13,330 nucleotides of DNA from Deltaproteobacteria bacterium (GTDB lineage Bacteria; Desulfobacterota; DSM-4660; Desulfatiglandales; HGW-15). Position numbers and translations under genes: made by a program. The stretch spans positions 1 through 13,330 of the forward strand of contig JAFGPH010000412.1 of the NCBI GenBank assembly GCA_016926135.1. The letters are read 5' to 3'. The notes below the pieces were generated by a model, which did not search any database, was not told where the DNA came from, and saw only the letters and a program-made list of their open reading frames with translations. Shown piece by piece: positions 1 to 7,815 of the stretch (positions are counted from its first letter, which is position 1; each line of letters opens with the position of its first letter).

Positions 1-1736
1 CCCTTTCCACCGGCGTTGAAGTCAAAGGGCCGTTTGGAGGAATAGGACATGGTTTCCTGGGTCGTGAAGAAGCCCTCGAAGATCCGGTGCTGGTTGTCCT
101 CCGTGATCCCGATGCCGCAGTCCTTCACCACCAGTTGAGTGCCTTCCCCCTTCGCTTGAACGATGACCTCCACCCTGCCATCGTCAGGAGTGGCTTCCAC
201 GGCGTTGCGCACAAGGCCGTCCAGCACCTTCTGCAGGACATCTGATGGCACGCAGATGTCCGGCGCCTGTTCCAGACGGACAACCACCTCCACACGGCGG
301 TGGGCGAATTCAGGGCGGAGCACCTCCATCCGCTCCTCCACGAATCGGTTCAGCGAGATATCGGCAGACCTGCTTTCTCTCGGGCCGTAGAGCTCGCGGA
401 TCCTGTCACGGATCGATTCGGCAATGGGTCCTTCTCCCACCTTCTCGGCCACCAGGGCCTCCATCTGGTCCTCGCACTGATCCAGCAGCAGGTTCAAGAG
501 TTCATAGGTCTTGTACTGCCTGCCCTCCATGATGTCTTCTACCTGGTACTGGATACCCAGAATGCGGTCGAGATTGCGCCGTGCCCTTTCCATGGTCGGT
601 TCCCAGGTCCCCTTTGGTAGATCGGCCAGCCTCTTGGAAAGGATGTTCAGACAGGCCAGGATCACCGAGAGGGGGGTCCTCAACTCATGGGAGAGGCGGT
701 TGATCACCCTGTCCTTGGCCCGGTTGAGGCTGCTCACCTCCTTGTAGGCACGCGTGATCTCCTTGGAGAAACGGGCGTTCTCGATGGAGAGGGCGACCGT
801 GCCGCCGATCGTATTCAGCAGTTCCGCGTCTTTTTCGCCGAACAGACCTTCCTTCTTGTTGATGGCGCAGAGCACCCCGATGATGCGGTCTCCGCTGCGC
901 AGCGGCACGTCGAGCATTGAGCGGGAGGTGTACTGCATCCGCTGGTCCACAACCCCGTAGAAATTGGGATCCTTGGAGGTATCGTGGACGATGATGGGTT
1001 CCCCGGTCTTGATGACCCTTCCCGAGACACCCTTGTCCGCAGGATACCTGATCACCTTGGCCTTGCGTTGTGTCGCCTTGTCGTCATAGGCCGCCCCGAG
1101 GAAGAAAAGCTCTTTCTTCTCTTCGTCCAGCAGGATGACCAGTGCCCCCTCCACTTCCAGCAACCGCTTGATCTCGCTACTGATGTAATCCAGAAGGTCT
1201 TCCAGTTCGGGGTAGGCCGGGAGGGCCGTGCTGATGCGGTGGAGGGCCTCGTTGATTCGCTGAAGTCTCTTCTCCTGGGTGATGTCCCTCAGGAGGACCA
1301 TCTCCCCTGCGGTGGCACCGCCGTCTTCCGCGAACACGACGCCCCTCATCATGACATCCAGGATTCTGCCGTCCTTGGTCAGCCTTCTGCTCTCGTGGCG
1401 GAGGATCACCCTGTCCTGAAGCAGCTTCCGGATGCTCTGCCGGACTTCTTCCTCCAGGTCCGCCGGAACGTACGGGATGTGTTTTCCCCGCAGCTCTTCA
1501 AGGGTCCATCCGAAGGTCTCGGTGAATGCAGGGTTCAGGTAGGAGACCTTTCCGTCCGTGCTGAAGACCACCAGGGGGTAAGGGAGAAAGTCGAGGAGGG
1601 TCCTGTATCTTTTTTCCGAAAGCCCGTTGACGGCAGGAGGGGTTTTATCCCCTGCGAGGGCGGGCCTGCGGGCCTTCCTGGCGGGTGAGGTCTTGGATCT
1701 TGCGGTCTTGTTCGTTTTTGATCTGCTCTGTCGCAC
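1..1736 (-). CDS. PAS-GAF sensor histidine kinase (3' end outside window)
   Basis: Cytoplasmic two-component sensor kinase, read on the minus strand and open through the left edge, so the C-terminus is missing. From the chosen GTG start the order is: a Lys/Arg-rich low-complexity stretch (residues 1-39); a PAS domain (about 40-155, starting SEKRYRTLLDFLPYPLVVFS); a GAF domain (about 165-320, with GVLCAINKK and ENARFS at its end); the HisKA H-box SHELRTPLSVIL with phospho-accepting His near residue 350; and a HATPase with N-box LVRNAVEATPD (Asn about 511), G1 box KDCGIGI (about 538) and F-box EGFFTT. No membrane segment is visible, so PAS and GAF probably sense an internal signal. GTG at 1736 is the only usual start between an in-frame stop (1761-1763) and the PAS domain, and AGAAGGAG lies 9 bases upstream. 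It is divergent from the DUF1573 gene. The partner regulator is not in view. Confidence 0.93.
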   Translation of the reverse strand, partial: MRQSRSKTNKTARSKTSPARKARRPALAGDKTPPAVNGLSEKRYRTLLDFLPYPLVVFSTDGKVSYLNPAFTETFGWTLEELRGKHIPYVPADLEEEVRQSIRKLLQDRVILRHESRRLTKDGRILDVMMRGVVFAEDGGATAGEMVLLRDITQEKRLQRINEALHRISTALPAYPELEDLLDYISSEIKRLLEVEGALVILLDEEKKELFFLGAAYDDKATQRKAKVIRYPADKGVSGRVIKTGEPIIVHDTSKDPNFYGVVDQRMQYTSRSMLDVPLRSGDRIIGVLCAINKKEGLFGEKDAELLNTIGGTVALSIENARFSKEITRAYKEVSSLNRAKDRVINRLSHELRTPLSVILACLNILSKRLADLPKGTWEPTMERARRNLDRILGIQYQVEDIMEGRQYKTYELLNLLLDQCEDQMEALVAEKVGEGPIAESIRDRIRELYGPRESRSADISLNRFVEERMEVLRPEFAHRRVEVVVRLEQAPDICVPSDVLQKVLDGLVRNAVEATPDDGRVEVIVQAKGEGTQLVVKDCGIGITEDNQHRIFEGFFTTQETMSYSSKRPFDFNAGGK

Positions 1737-1810
1737 GGCGAGAGACTCCTTCTGTAAAGTCTATAGCAAAAGAGGGCGCTTTGCCATGACAAACTTTTCA
1801 TACAAATCTG

Positions 1811-1840
1811 TTGTCACAGGCTTCACGGGCGTGCTATTTT
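1811..1840 (+). promoter_or_regulatory. Possible promoter of the DUF1573-like gene
   Basis: TTGTCA (1811-1816) and TATTTT (1835-1840) are separated by 18 bases in the divergent gap between the kinase and the DUF1573-like gene. The predicted start point would leave a leader of only about 14 bases that begins at the Shine-Dalgarno GGGAGGAAGG (from 1847). The elements are weak matches, so this is a tentative call. Confidence 0.3.
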
Positions 1841-1860
1841 TTTACCGGGAGGAAGGTTGG

Positions 1861-2559
1861 ATGAAAAGAACCGGGTTATTGATTGCCCTTGTGGCATACA
1901 GTTTCCTTTCCCTCATTTTCTTGTCGGGTTCCCGGGCCCAGAAGCCTCCGGGACCCCAGATCTATTTTCAGGAGAAGAATTTCGACTTCCAGGAGGTGGA
2001 GGAGGGGAGTGTTCTCGATCACACCTTCAGGGTGTCGAATCGTGGGGATCAGCCCCTTGTCATAGAAAAGGTGAGCCCCGCCTGAGGTTGTGCGGTCGCG
2101 TCCTATGACAAGACCATCCCCCCCGGAGGGGAGGGAAAGATCACGTTGAGGGTCGACACGAGGGGCTACACGGGGAAGGTCCGCAAGTCCGCCAAAATCT
2201 ATATCAACGATCCCCGGGACAGGTTTCATTACATCAGCATTGAGGCCCTGGTGAAGCCTGCCATCAGCGTCCGGCCCCAGGCCGTGTTTCTGGAAGGAGG
2301 GGCAGGAGATGTGGCCAAGCAGAGTGTGGAAATCAGGGCGGAGAAGAAAAAGGCCCTCCGGCTTGAACCTTCTCGATTCGATCTGGAAAACAGGGTGACT
2401 TATACCCTGGAAGAGGTGCAACCGGGCAGGCTGTACCGTGTACATTTCTCCAACGTACCGAGCCCGGCAGGAATTACCCACGGATTCCTGACACTGAAGA
2501 CGAATTACCCGGAGAAGCCGGAGGTGAGCATTCGCATCCGGTGCAAGTTCCGCAATTGA
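1861..2559 (+). CDS. Exported DUF1573-like protein, candidate selenoprotein (in-frame TGA at 2083-2085)
   Basis: A 232-residue exported protein if TGA 2083-2085 is read through as selenocysteine (position 75). The start ATG at 1861 follows GGGAGGAAGG. Residues 1-26 form a signal peptide (Lys-Arg, hydrophobic core, cleavage likely after GSRA). Residues about 33-110 match the DUF1573/ASH-like beta-sandwich pattern: FDFQEVEEGSVLDHTFRVSN, then PLVIEKVSPA, [TGA], GCAVASYDKTIPPGGEGKI. The family normally has a Ser-Cys-Gly-Cys-Thr motif here, so the TGA replaces the first Cys of CGC and gives a Sec-Gly-Cys pair. The frame stays open and family-like after the TGA to 2559, where a second beta-rich domain (about 120-232) ends in SIRIRCKFRN. 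Function is unknown; a periplasmic redox or metal-binding role is inferred only from the motif. The alternatives are a TGC-to-TGA mutation, which would make it a pseudogene, or a sequencing error. Confidence 0.8.
2086..2115 (+). promoter_or_regulatory. Candidate SECIS-like hairpin just after the TGA
   Basis: Immediately 3' of the TGA, GGTC (2094-2097) pairs with GACC (2112-2115), then a GC/AA internal loop, then GTC (2100-2102) with GAC (2107-2109), closing a CTAT loop (2103-2106). The apical loop begins 18 bases after the TGA, within the range of bacterial SECIS elements. It lacks the G usually found in the first two loop positions, so it is an imperfect match. A competing small hairpin with loop GTCG (2095-2098) would sit too close to the TGA. 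Confidence 0.35.
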
Positions 2560-2604
2560 TTCCGCACCGGCACTGTGCCTCTTCAGGCCGCCGAGAAACG
2601 AGTT

Positions 2605-2694
2605 AGACAGGATCGTAAGGAGCTCAAAGCTGAAGGCTCAAAGCTCAAAGGGTTCTTGGCTTTCAGCGTCCAGTCAATCCCGTCGATCCTGTCT
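2605..2694. repeat. Nested palindromic intergenic element
   Basis: An 11-bp perfect inverted repeat, AGACAGGATCG (2605-2615) and CGATCCTGTCT (2684-2694), encloses a second stem, GCTGAAGGCT (2629-2638) with GGCTTTCAGC (2658-2667), which pairs over 10 positions with two G-U wobbles. Between and around these lie short direct repeats of AGCTCAAAG (2621-2629, 2642-2650). No T-run follows, so it is not a standard intrinsic terminator. It may be a repeated miniature element or a processed RNA structure between the DUF1573 gene and rnhA. No coding frame of interest was seen in 2560-2726. Confidence 0.55.
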
Positions 2695-2726
2695 CGGGTC
2701 CTTTTCTTTGGAAGAGGGTGGGTATT

Positions 2727-3215
2727 ATGATGCAGAAAAGGAGGCGTCCCGACGACAAAGTCGTAGAGGTCTTTGCGGATGGAGCCTGCAGCGGCAACCC
2801 CGGTCCCGGCGGGTGGGGCGCCATTCTGAAATACGGGGACAACGTGAAGGAGATCTCCGGGTTTGAACGGAGCACGACCAACAACCGGATGGAGATGACG
2901 GCGGTGATCGAGGCCCTTCGCCTGATCAAGAGACCGTGCAGGGTCCGGGTGCTCACCGATTCGAACTACGTGGTGAAGGGAATGTCGGAATGGGTTCATC
3001 GATGGATCCGGAAGCACTGGCTTACCTCGGACAGAAAGCCCGTTCTGAACAGGGATCTCTGGGAGACGCTCATCACCCTGAGTCAACCCCACGAGATCGC
3101 CTGGGAGTGGATCAGGGGACACGCAGGTCACAAGGAAAATGAACGATGTGATCAACTGGCAAGGAATGCAATCCAGGGGCACCTGAAAAGGAGCACGGGG
3201 GATGGGATTGAATGA
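2727..3215 (+). CDS. rnhA: Ribonuclease HI
   Basis: Endonuclease that degrades the RNA strand of RNA-DNA hybrids, acting in the cytoplasm in Okazaki primer and R-loop removal. The protein is 162 residues from ATG 2727, close to the 155 of the E. coli enzyme. All catalytic residues are visible with a constant offset from E. coli: Asp18 in [20 protein letters not shown], Glu56 in [15 protein letters not shown], Asp78 in [11 protein letters not shown], His132 in [18 protein letters not shown], and Asp142. The basic helix/handle region ([23 protein letters not shown]) of the bacterial type is present. GGAAGAG at 2710-2716 is well placed for ATG 2727; ATG 2730 and an in-frame GTG at 2718 are alternatives. 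Its 3' end overlaps the next gene by 14 bases, so the two are probably co-transcribed. Confidence 0.97.
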   Translation: MMQKRRRPDDKVVEVFADGACSGNPGPGGWGAILKYGDNVKEISGFERSTTNNRMEMTAVIEALRLIKRPCRVRVLTDSNYVVKGMSEWVHRWIRKHWLTSDRKPVLNRDLWETLITLSQPHEIAWEWIRGHAGHKENERCDQLARNAIQGHLKRSTGDGIE

Positions 3216-3681
3216 GGATGGGGTAGAGGTGCTGAGGCTGATGTCCTACGGCATCTATGTGCTCACCGCCGCCCACGGCGAGGTGAAAAACGGAATGATC
3301 GCCTCCTGGGTGTCGCAGGTCTCCTACGAGCCCCCGCTGATCATGGTGGCCGTACACCCGAACCGTTACTGTCACCAGTTGATCAAGAAGAGCGGTTTCT
3401 TTGCCCTTCACCTTCTCCGACGGGACCAGAAGGACTATATCCGCCGCTTCAAAGGGCAGGACCCCGAAGCCAAGTTTGAATCGCTCGCGTGGTTTCCGGG
3501 AAAAAGAGGATGCCCAATCCTGAGGGCTTGCATCGGCTACCTGGGGTGTGAGGTCAGGGAAAGTCTTGAGCCTGGGAATCATACCCTTTTTATCGGGGAG
3601 GTAGTGGAGGCCGGGATTTTCGAGGCAGGGGCTCCCCTCAGCACCTTTGATTACGAAGGGTTCTACCTGGGGAAGGCCTGA
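3202..3681 (+). CDS. Flavin reductase-like FMN-binding protein
   Basis: A 159-residue protein of the flavin reductase-like / FMN-binding split-barrel family, which includes flavoredoxin and NAD(P)H:flavin oxidoreductases. Support comes from the N-terminal pattern [62 protein letters not shown] (about residues 10-73), where Thr/Ala-Asn-Gly-hydrophobic-Ala-Ser-Trp-hydrophobic residues form the FMN-phosphate site. A later acidic stretch, [12 protein letters not shown] (about 129-140), is typical of the family's barrel closure, followed by [14 protein letters not shown]. The length is normal for the stand-alone domain. ATG 3202 follows AAGGAG with about 9 bases and lies inside the 3' end of rnhA. 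The electron acceptor cannot be read from sequence; in anaerobes these proteins commonly pass electrons to rubredoxin-type partners or diflavin proteins. Confidence 0.9.
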   Translation: MGLNEDGVEVLRLMSYGIYVLTAAHGEVKNGMIASWVSQVSYEPPLIMVAVHPNRYCHQLIKKSGFFALHLLRRDQKDYIRRFKGQDPEAKFESLAWFPGKRGCPILRACIGYLGCEVRESLEPGNHTLFIGEVVEAGIFEAGAPLSTFDYEGFYLGKA

Positions 3682-3700
3682 GAGGGGAGGGCCCCTCGAT
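3682..3700 (+). other. GC-rich hairpin after the flavin reductase gene
   Basis: GAGGGG and CCCCTC around an AGGG loop immediately follow the stop codon of the flavin reductase gene (about 3682-3697). A 6-bp GC stem could help end transcription or protect the 3' end, but no T-run follows. Confidence 0.3.
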
Positions 3701-3797
3701 CCCCTGGGATTTGTAAAGCTGTTTCTGGGACACGCCGCCAGGACATGATATGGTCAAGGAAGAATTTAGATCAATCATCATCAAGGATATTAAATGC

Positions 3798-3826
3798 TTG
3801 ACGAATAGCAAAAATCATGTTATCTA
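3798..3826 (+). promoter_or_regulatory. Sigma-70-type promoter for the zinc-ribbon acidic protein
   Basis: TTGACG (3798-3803) and TATCTA (3821-3826) are 17 bases apart in an AT-rich gap that contrasts with the GC-rich genes on both sides. Transcription would start near 3833, giving a leader of about 84 bases that contains the two hairpins described separately. Confidence 0.5.
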
Positions 3827-3844
3827 AAAACGTACCAGCTTGAT

Positions 3845-3890
3845 ATATAAGAAATAGACTTTCTTATATTTATTAATTTTAGTCTATTTC
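3845..3890 (+). promoter_or_regulatory. Leader with two mutually exclusive inverted repeats
   Basis: Hairpin A: ATATAAGAAA (3845-3854) pairs perfectly with TTTCTTATAT (3860-3869) over a 5-base loop. Hairpin B: GAAATAGACT (3851-3860) pairs perfectly with AGTCTATTTC (3881-3890) over a 20-base loop. The two share bases 3851-3854 and 3860, so an RNA can form one or the other, not both. A further palindrome ATTAGCTAAT (3893-3902) precedes the ribosome-binding site AGGAGAAGG (from 3906). It could be an RNA switch or thermosensor in the leader, or dyad operators for a DNA-binding regulator. No known riboswitch consensus was recognised. Confidence 0.55.
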
Positions 3891-3916
3891 CAATTAGCTA
3901 ATACTAGGAGAAGGAC

Positions 3917-4915
3917 ATGAAGTGCCCCAAATGCGGTTATATCAGTTTTGACTATAACCAGGCGTGTCCGAAGTGCAACAAGGATATCAGCGCTGAACAG
4001 CAGAAGCTGAATCTTCCGGCCTTCCGGCCTGAACCGCCTGCGCTTCTGGGTGCTTTGTTGGGAGAAGCGGGCGAGTCAGGGATGCATTTGAGCGCTTCCA
4101 CCGAGATGGAGGTCATGCATGGGGAACATGAGATCTCCATGGAGGAACCGTCTCCGATGGAGACGGGTGAGGTTCGCCTGGACGATTCCCAGGAAATGGA
4201 TCTGGGCCTGGATCTGGGAACAGGTGATGAGCTGTTGATGGGTGAGCCTGAGGTCTCCCTTGAAGAGCCGTTAACGGCTGAGGGGTCCATGGACATCGGA
4301 GAGATCTCCCTTGACGAGGCCGAGGCCCTGCCGACCTTTGAGGAGAAGGGTGAGGCACCGGCAGAGGAAGAGGGTCTTTCCCTGGATCTGGGCGATTTTT
4401 CTGCCGAGGCCCCGGCGGTGGAGGAAGATGCTTCCCCGGAGGCCCCAGCGGAAGAGGAACTCGGTATCGAAATGGGGGATTTTTCACTTGAGGAAGCAGG
4501 TCCTGCGGAGAAACCGTTTGCGGAGCCTGCCGCCCAGGAGAGCGGGGAACTGGCCTTAGATCTGGATGCCGTCTCCTTTGAGACCGAAGAGGCTCCCAAG
4601 GCCGAAGAAGAAGGGGAGATCGCCCTCAACCTGGAAGACCTCAAGGTGAATGAGACCGGGGAACTCGAGATCGGCAAGGCGGCTGCCGCCCTGGATGAGA
4701 TGGAGAAGCCGGTTGAATTGGGTGATCTCTCCCTTGAACTGGAAACCGAACCTGCCCGGGAAGAGAAAAAGGAAGAACCGGAAGAGGATCTCAGCCTTCT
4801 GCTCAGCGACGAGGACGTCGGAGAGTCCGCGGAATCCGAGGAGGGCGAGGTGAGCATTGATCTCGACAGCCTGGACCTGGATCTGGAGGACTTCGAGAAA
4901 TCGGATCAGAAGTGA
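3917..4915 (+). CDS. Zinc-ribbon protein with long acidic repetitive tail, function unknown
   Basis: A 332-residue soluble protein. Residues 3-20 are a four-Cys zinc ribbon (CPKC-x10-CPKC; Cys3, 6, 17 and 20). From about residue 55 to the end the sequence is extremely rich in Glu/Asp and carries a degenerate repeat with a short hydrophobic core of the form (D/E)-hydrophobic-S/D-L-D-L-G-D-F/L-S (for example GLSLDLGDFS, LGIEMGDFSLEE, GELALDLDAVSFE, VELGDLSLELE and VSIDLDSLDLDLEDFE). No signal peptide or membrane segment is seen. The layout suggests an intrinsically disordered acidic scaffold tethered through the zinc ribbon, perhaps binding a partner through the repeated amphipathic motif; this is inference. 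ATG 3917 has a good Shine-Dalgarno sequence (AGGAGAAGG). It is a single-gene unit with its own promoter and an unusual AT-rich leader. The low-complexity tail makes homology searches prone to false matches. Confidence 0.85.
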   Translation: MKCPKCGYISFDYNQACPKCNKDISAEQQKLNLPAFRPEPPALLGALLGEAGESGMHLSASTEMEVMHGEHEISMEEPSPMETGEVRLDDSQEMDLGLDLGTGDELLMGEPEVSLEEPLTAEGSMDIGEISLDEAEALPTFEEKGEAPAEEEGLSLDLGDFSAEAPAVEEDASPEAPAEEELGIEMGDFSLEEAGPAEKPFAEPAAQESGELALDLDAVSFETEEAPKAEEEGEIALNLEDLKVNETGELEIGKAAAALDEMEKPVELGDLSLELETEPAREEKKEEPEEDLSLLLSDEDVGESAESEEGEVSIDLDSLDLDLEDFEKSDQK

Positions 4916-4935
4916 GGAAGGCAATCAATTTCGCC

Positions 4936-4964
4936 TTGACCTCCAAGGCCGTCTTCCATATAAT
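4936..4964 (+). promoter_or_regulatory. Promoter of tRNA-Phe
   Basis: TTGACC (4936-4941), a 17-base spacer and a perfect TATAAT (4959-4964) sit 11 bases before the tRNA. This near-consensus strength is expected for a stable-RNA promoter. Confidence 0.88.
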
Positions 4965-4975
4965 CCTGTCACCTT

Positions 4976-5051
4976 GCCGAGATAGCTCAGTCGGTAGAGC
5001 AGGGGACTGAAAATCCCCGTGTCCACAGTTCGATTCTGTGTCTCGGCACCA
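4976..5051 (+). tRNA. tRNA-Phe (GAA anticodon)
   Basis: A 76-base cloverleaf: acceptor stem GCCGAGA with TCTCGGC, D arm GCTC-AGTCGGTA-GAGC, anticodon stem GGGGA/TCCCC around the loop CTGAAAA with anticodon GAA, variable loop GTGTC, T arm CACAG-TTCGATT-CTGTG, discriminator A and an encoded CCA. It reads UUC/UUU as phenylalanine. It is transcribed alone between its own promoter and terminator. No second copy of its 3' end was found in the window, so there is no evidence of an integrated element using it as an attachment site. Confidence 0.97.
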
Positions 5052-5065
5052 GGTAAGCGATACAG

Positions 5066-5108
5066 ATCAAGGCACCTGCGGAAGCACCGCGGGTGCCTTG
5101 ATTTTTTT
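5066..5108 (+). terminator. Intrinsic terminator of tRNA-Phe
   Basis: ATCAAGGCACCTGCGG (5066-5081) pairs with CCGCGGGTGCCTTGAT (5087-5102) over a 5-base loop; the 16-bp stem contains one wobble. It is followed by a run of seven T. Confidence 0.93.
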
Positions 5109-5110
5109 GT

Positions 5111-5185
5111 TGAGTTGCGGCCCTAGGAGGAGACCACCCATGCGCTCGAGGGGCCGTCGGGGGGTGGTCGTCCGGGCCGCAACTA
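5111..5185. repeat. Large GC-rich inverted-repeat element, copy 1
   Basis: Outer arms AGTTGCGGCCC (5113-5123) and GGGCCGCAACT (5174-5184) are perfect over 11 bp. Inner arms GACCACCC (5132-5139) and GGGTGGTC (5162-5169) are perfect over 8 bp. Together they can fold into one long stem with a 22-base loop. The element is two head-to-head half-units. A third half-unit lies at 5330-5380, showing that this is a repeated sequence and not just a terminator. Confidence 0.75.
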
Positions 5186-5329
5186 TTTCTGAGATACCTA
5201 TCAGACGGGACCCGTGTTCTGCGTTTTTCACAAGCAGCCCCCGGCGGGTGAGCCTGTATCGGGGTGCATCCCTGTCCCTGCCACGGAAAAAACTTCAACA
5301 TTAGGGGCGGTAAGGGGCATGGGATAAGA

Positions 5330-5380
5330 TGAGTTGCGGCCCTAGGAGACCACCCCCCCGACGGCCCCTCCTGCGCCCGG
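5330..5380. repeat. GC-rich repeat element, half copy
   Basis: The first 19 bases, starting TGAGTTGCGGCCC, match 5111-5129 exactly. The block at 5348-5370 (GACCACCC, a C-run, GACGGCCCCTC) is the reverse complement of 5148-5169 with one extra base in the homopolymer. Only one arm is present. It lies between the tRNA-Phe unit and the 3' end of the hybrid kinase. The 145 bases between the two copies (5186-5329) and the stretch 5381-5432 hold nothing recognisable. Confidence 0.7.
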
Positions 5381-5432
5381 TGTTTGTGAGGTCATTTATG
5401 GGACTGGATACCACCTCGACGGGCAACAAAAA

Positions 5433-7252
<1,820 letters not shown>

Positions 7253-7256
<4 letters not shown>

Positions 7257-7534
7257 GCCTCCCCGGAGTCATGAGCTCCCCGGGAAAGCCTGAAACACCA
7301 GACAGCCAGGAGCAGGGACCCCGCGGCATAACAGATGTGCTCAAGAAGGTTGAGCAGCGCCTCCCAGAAGAAACCCTCAAGAACCGTCAGCAACCAGCCC
7401 GTGAGGATGAGATGGTAAGCTGTCGTGAGCAGTCTGCCGGAGGGGATGCGATCCACATACGAGCGGTTCAGTTGCAGGAACGGGACCACGGCGATGCCGA
7501 TCAAGAGCATGATGATCTCATTGCCCTGAATCAT
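7253..7534 (-). CDS. Small membrane protein coupled to the hybrid kinase
   Basis: A 93-residue, mostly hydrophobic protein with about three membrane segments (residues 6-20, about 35-54 and 66-84). No family is recognised by name. Its stop codon overlaps the kinase start in ATGA, and GAGGAG lies 8 bases before its ATG. Its pattern R-x-P...LL...L-x-L...hydrophobic-L-E...L...(L/F)-E-x3-Y...LL...F resembles the kinase's own N-terminal membrane domain (compare VLEGFFWEALLNLLEHICYA with LIEWTGLTTTLDVFEDYVEV). It may therefore be a stand-alone sensor subunit or the remains of a duplicated kinase N-terminus. The function is inferred only from position and the shared pattern. Confidence 0.8.
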
Positions 7535-7559
7535 TTGAGAGACTCCTCAACGTGAGGCC

Positions 7560-7588
7560 ATACTACCCCTATCCCCTTGATCCGTCAA
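7560..7588 (-). promoter_or_regulatory. Promoter of the small membrane protein / hybrid kinase operon
   Basis: On the minus strand TTGACG (7588-7583) and TAGTAT (7565-7560) are separated by 17 bases. The start point near 7553 gives a leader of about 19 bases containing the Shine-Dalgarno GAGGAG. This fits a two-gene operon ending at 5433. Confidence 0.6.
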
Positions 7589-7650
7589 TCCAGATCACAC
7601 TCACCGTCTTTCCCGAGGGACCTGGAAACGGAAAGTGCGGCATGCACCGG

Positions 7651-7815
7651 TCAGGCGTGCCGGTGCACCCAGGGTGACCGAGAGATCCTCTGCGTGGAGC
7701 ACGCTGCCTGCTTCAGGATGAAGAGGGTCGGGTTCTTCTTTCGGGCAAGGGAGATGATCCTGCGGGTAGCCAGGGGATCGGAAATGACGATCACCAGGAT
7801 CCGGGCTACTTTTTC
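7651..7815 (-). pseudogene. Remnant of a Kef-type cation/proton antiporter NAD-binding domain
   Basis: In the minus frame that begins EKVARILVIVISDP, residues ARILVIVISDPLATRRIISL followed by ARKKNPTLFI match the part of Kef/TrkA-N domains that usually reads A-x-hydrophobic-VIAI-x-D-P-x-ATR-x-I-x3-AR-x-LNP-x-hydrophobic-x-I. About 33 codons (7717-7815) are recognisable; after Phe-Ile the similarity stops and the frame ends at 7651. No membrane part and no start codon with a ribosome-binding site were found. The fragment begins inside the last codons of the cytochrome gene, as if an antiporter gene had been largely deleted or replaced. It is most likely non-functional. The call rests on motif memory alone. 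Confidence 0.55.

Noticed and set aside
984..1688. 234-codon plus-strand frame opposite the PAS-GAF kinase
   Set aside because: It is antisense to PAS and GAF domains that read cleanly on the minus strand.
1535..1801. 88-codon minus-strand frame and a third frame with coiled-coil-like residues at the kinase start
   Set aside because: Neither continues into the PAS domain; the third frame has no usual start codon. GTG 1736 with AGAAGGAG explains the kinase start without a frameshift.
3952..4857. 301-codon Ser-rich minus-strand frame opposite the acidic protein
   Set aside because: Ser/Arg-rich mirror of Glu/Asp-rich codons; the plus frame has the zinc ribbon, promoter and ribosome-binding site.
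4976..5432. tRNA-Phe as attachment site of an integrated element
   Set aside because: No integrase gene and no second copy of the tRNA 3' end in the window; the repeats downstream do not match the tRNA.
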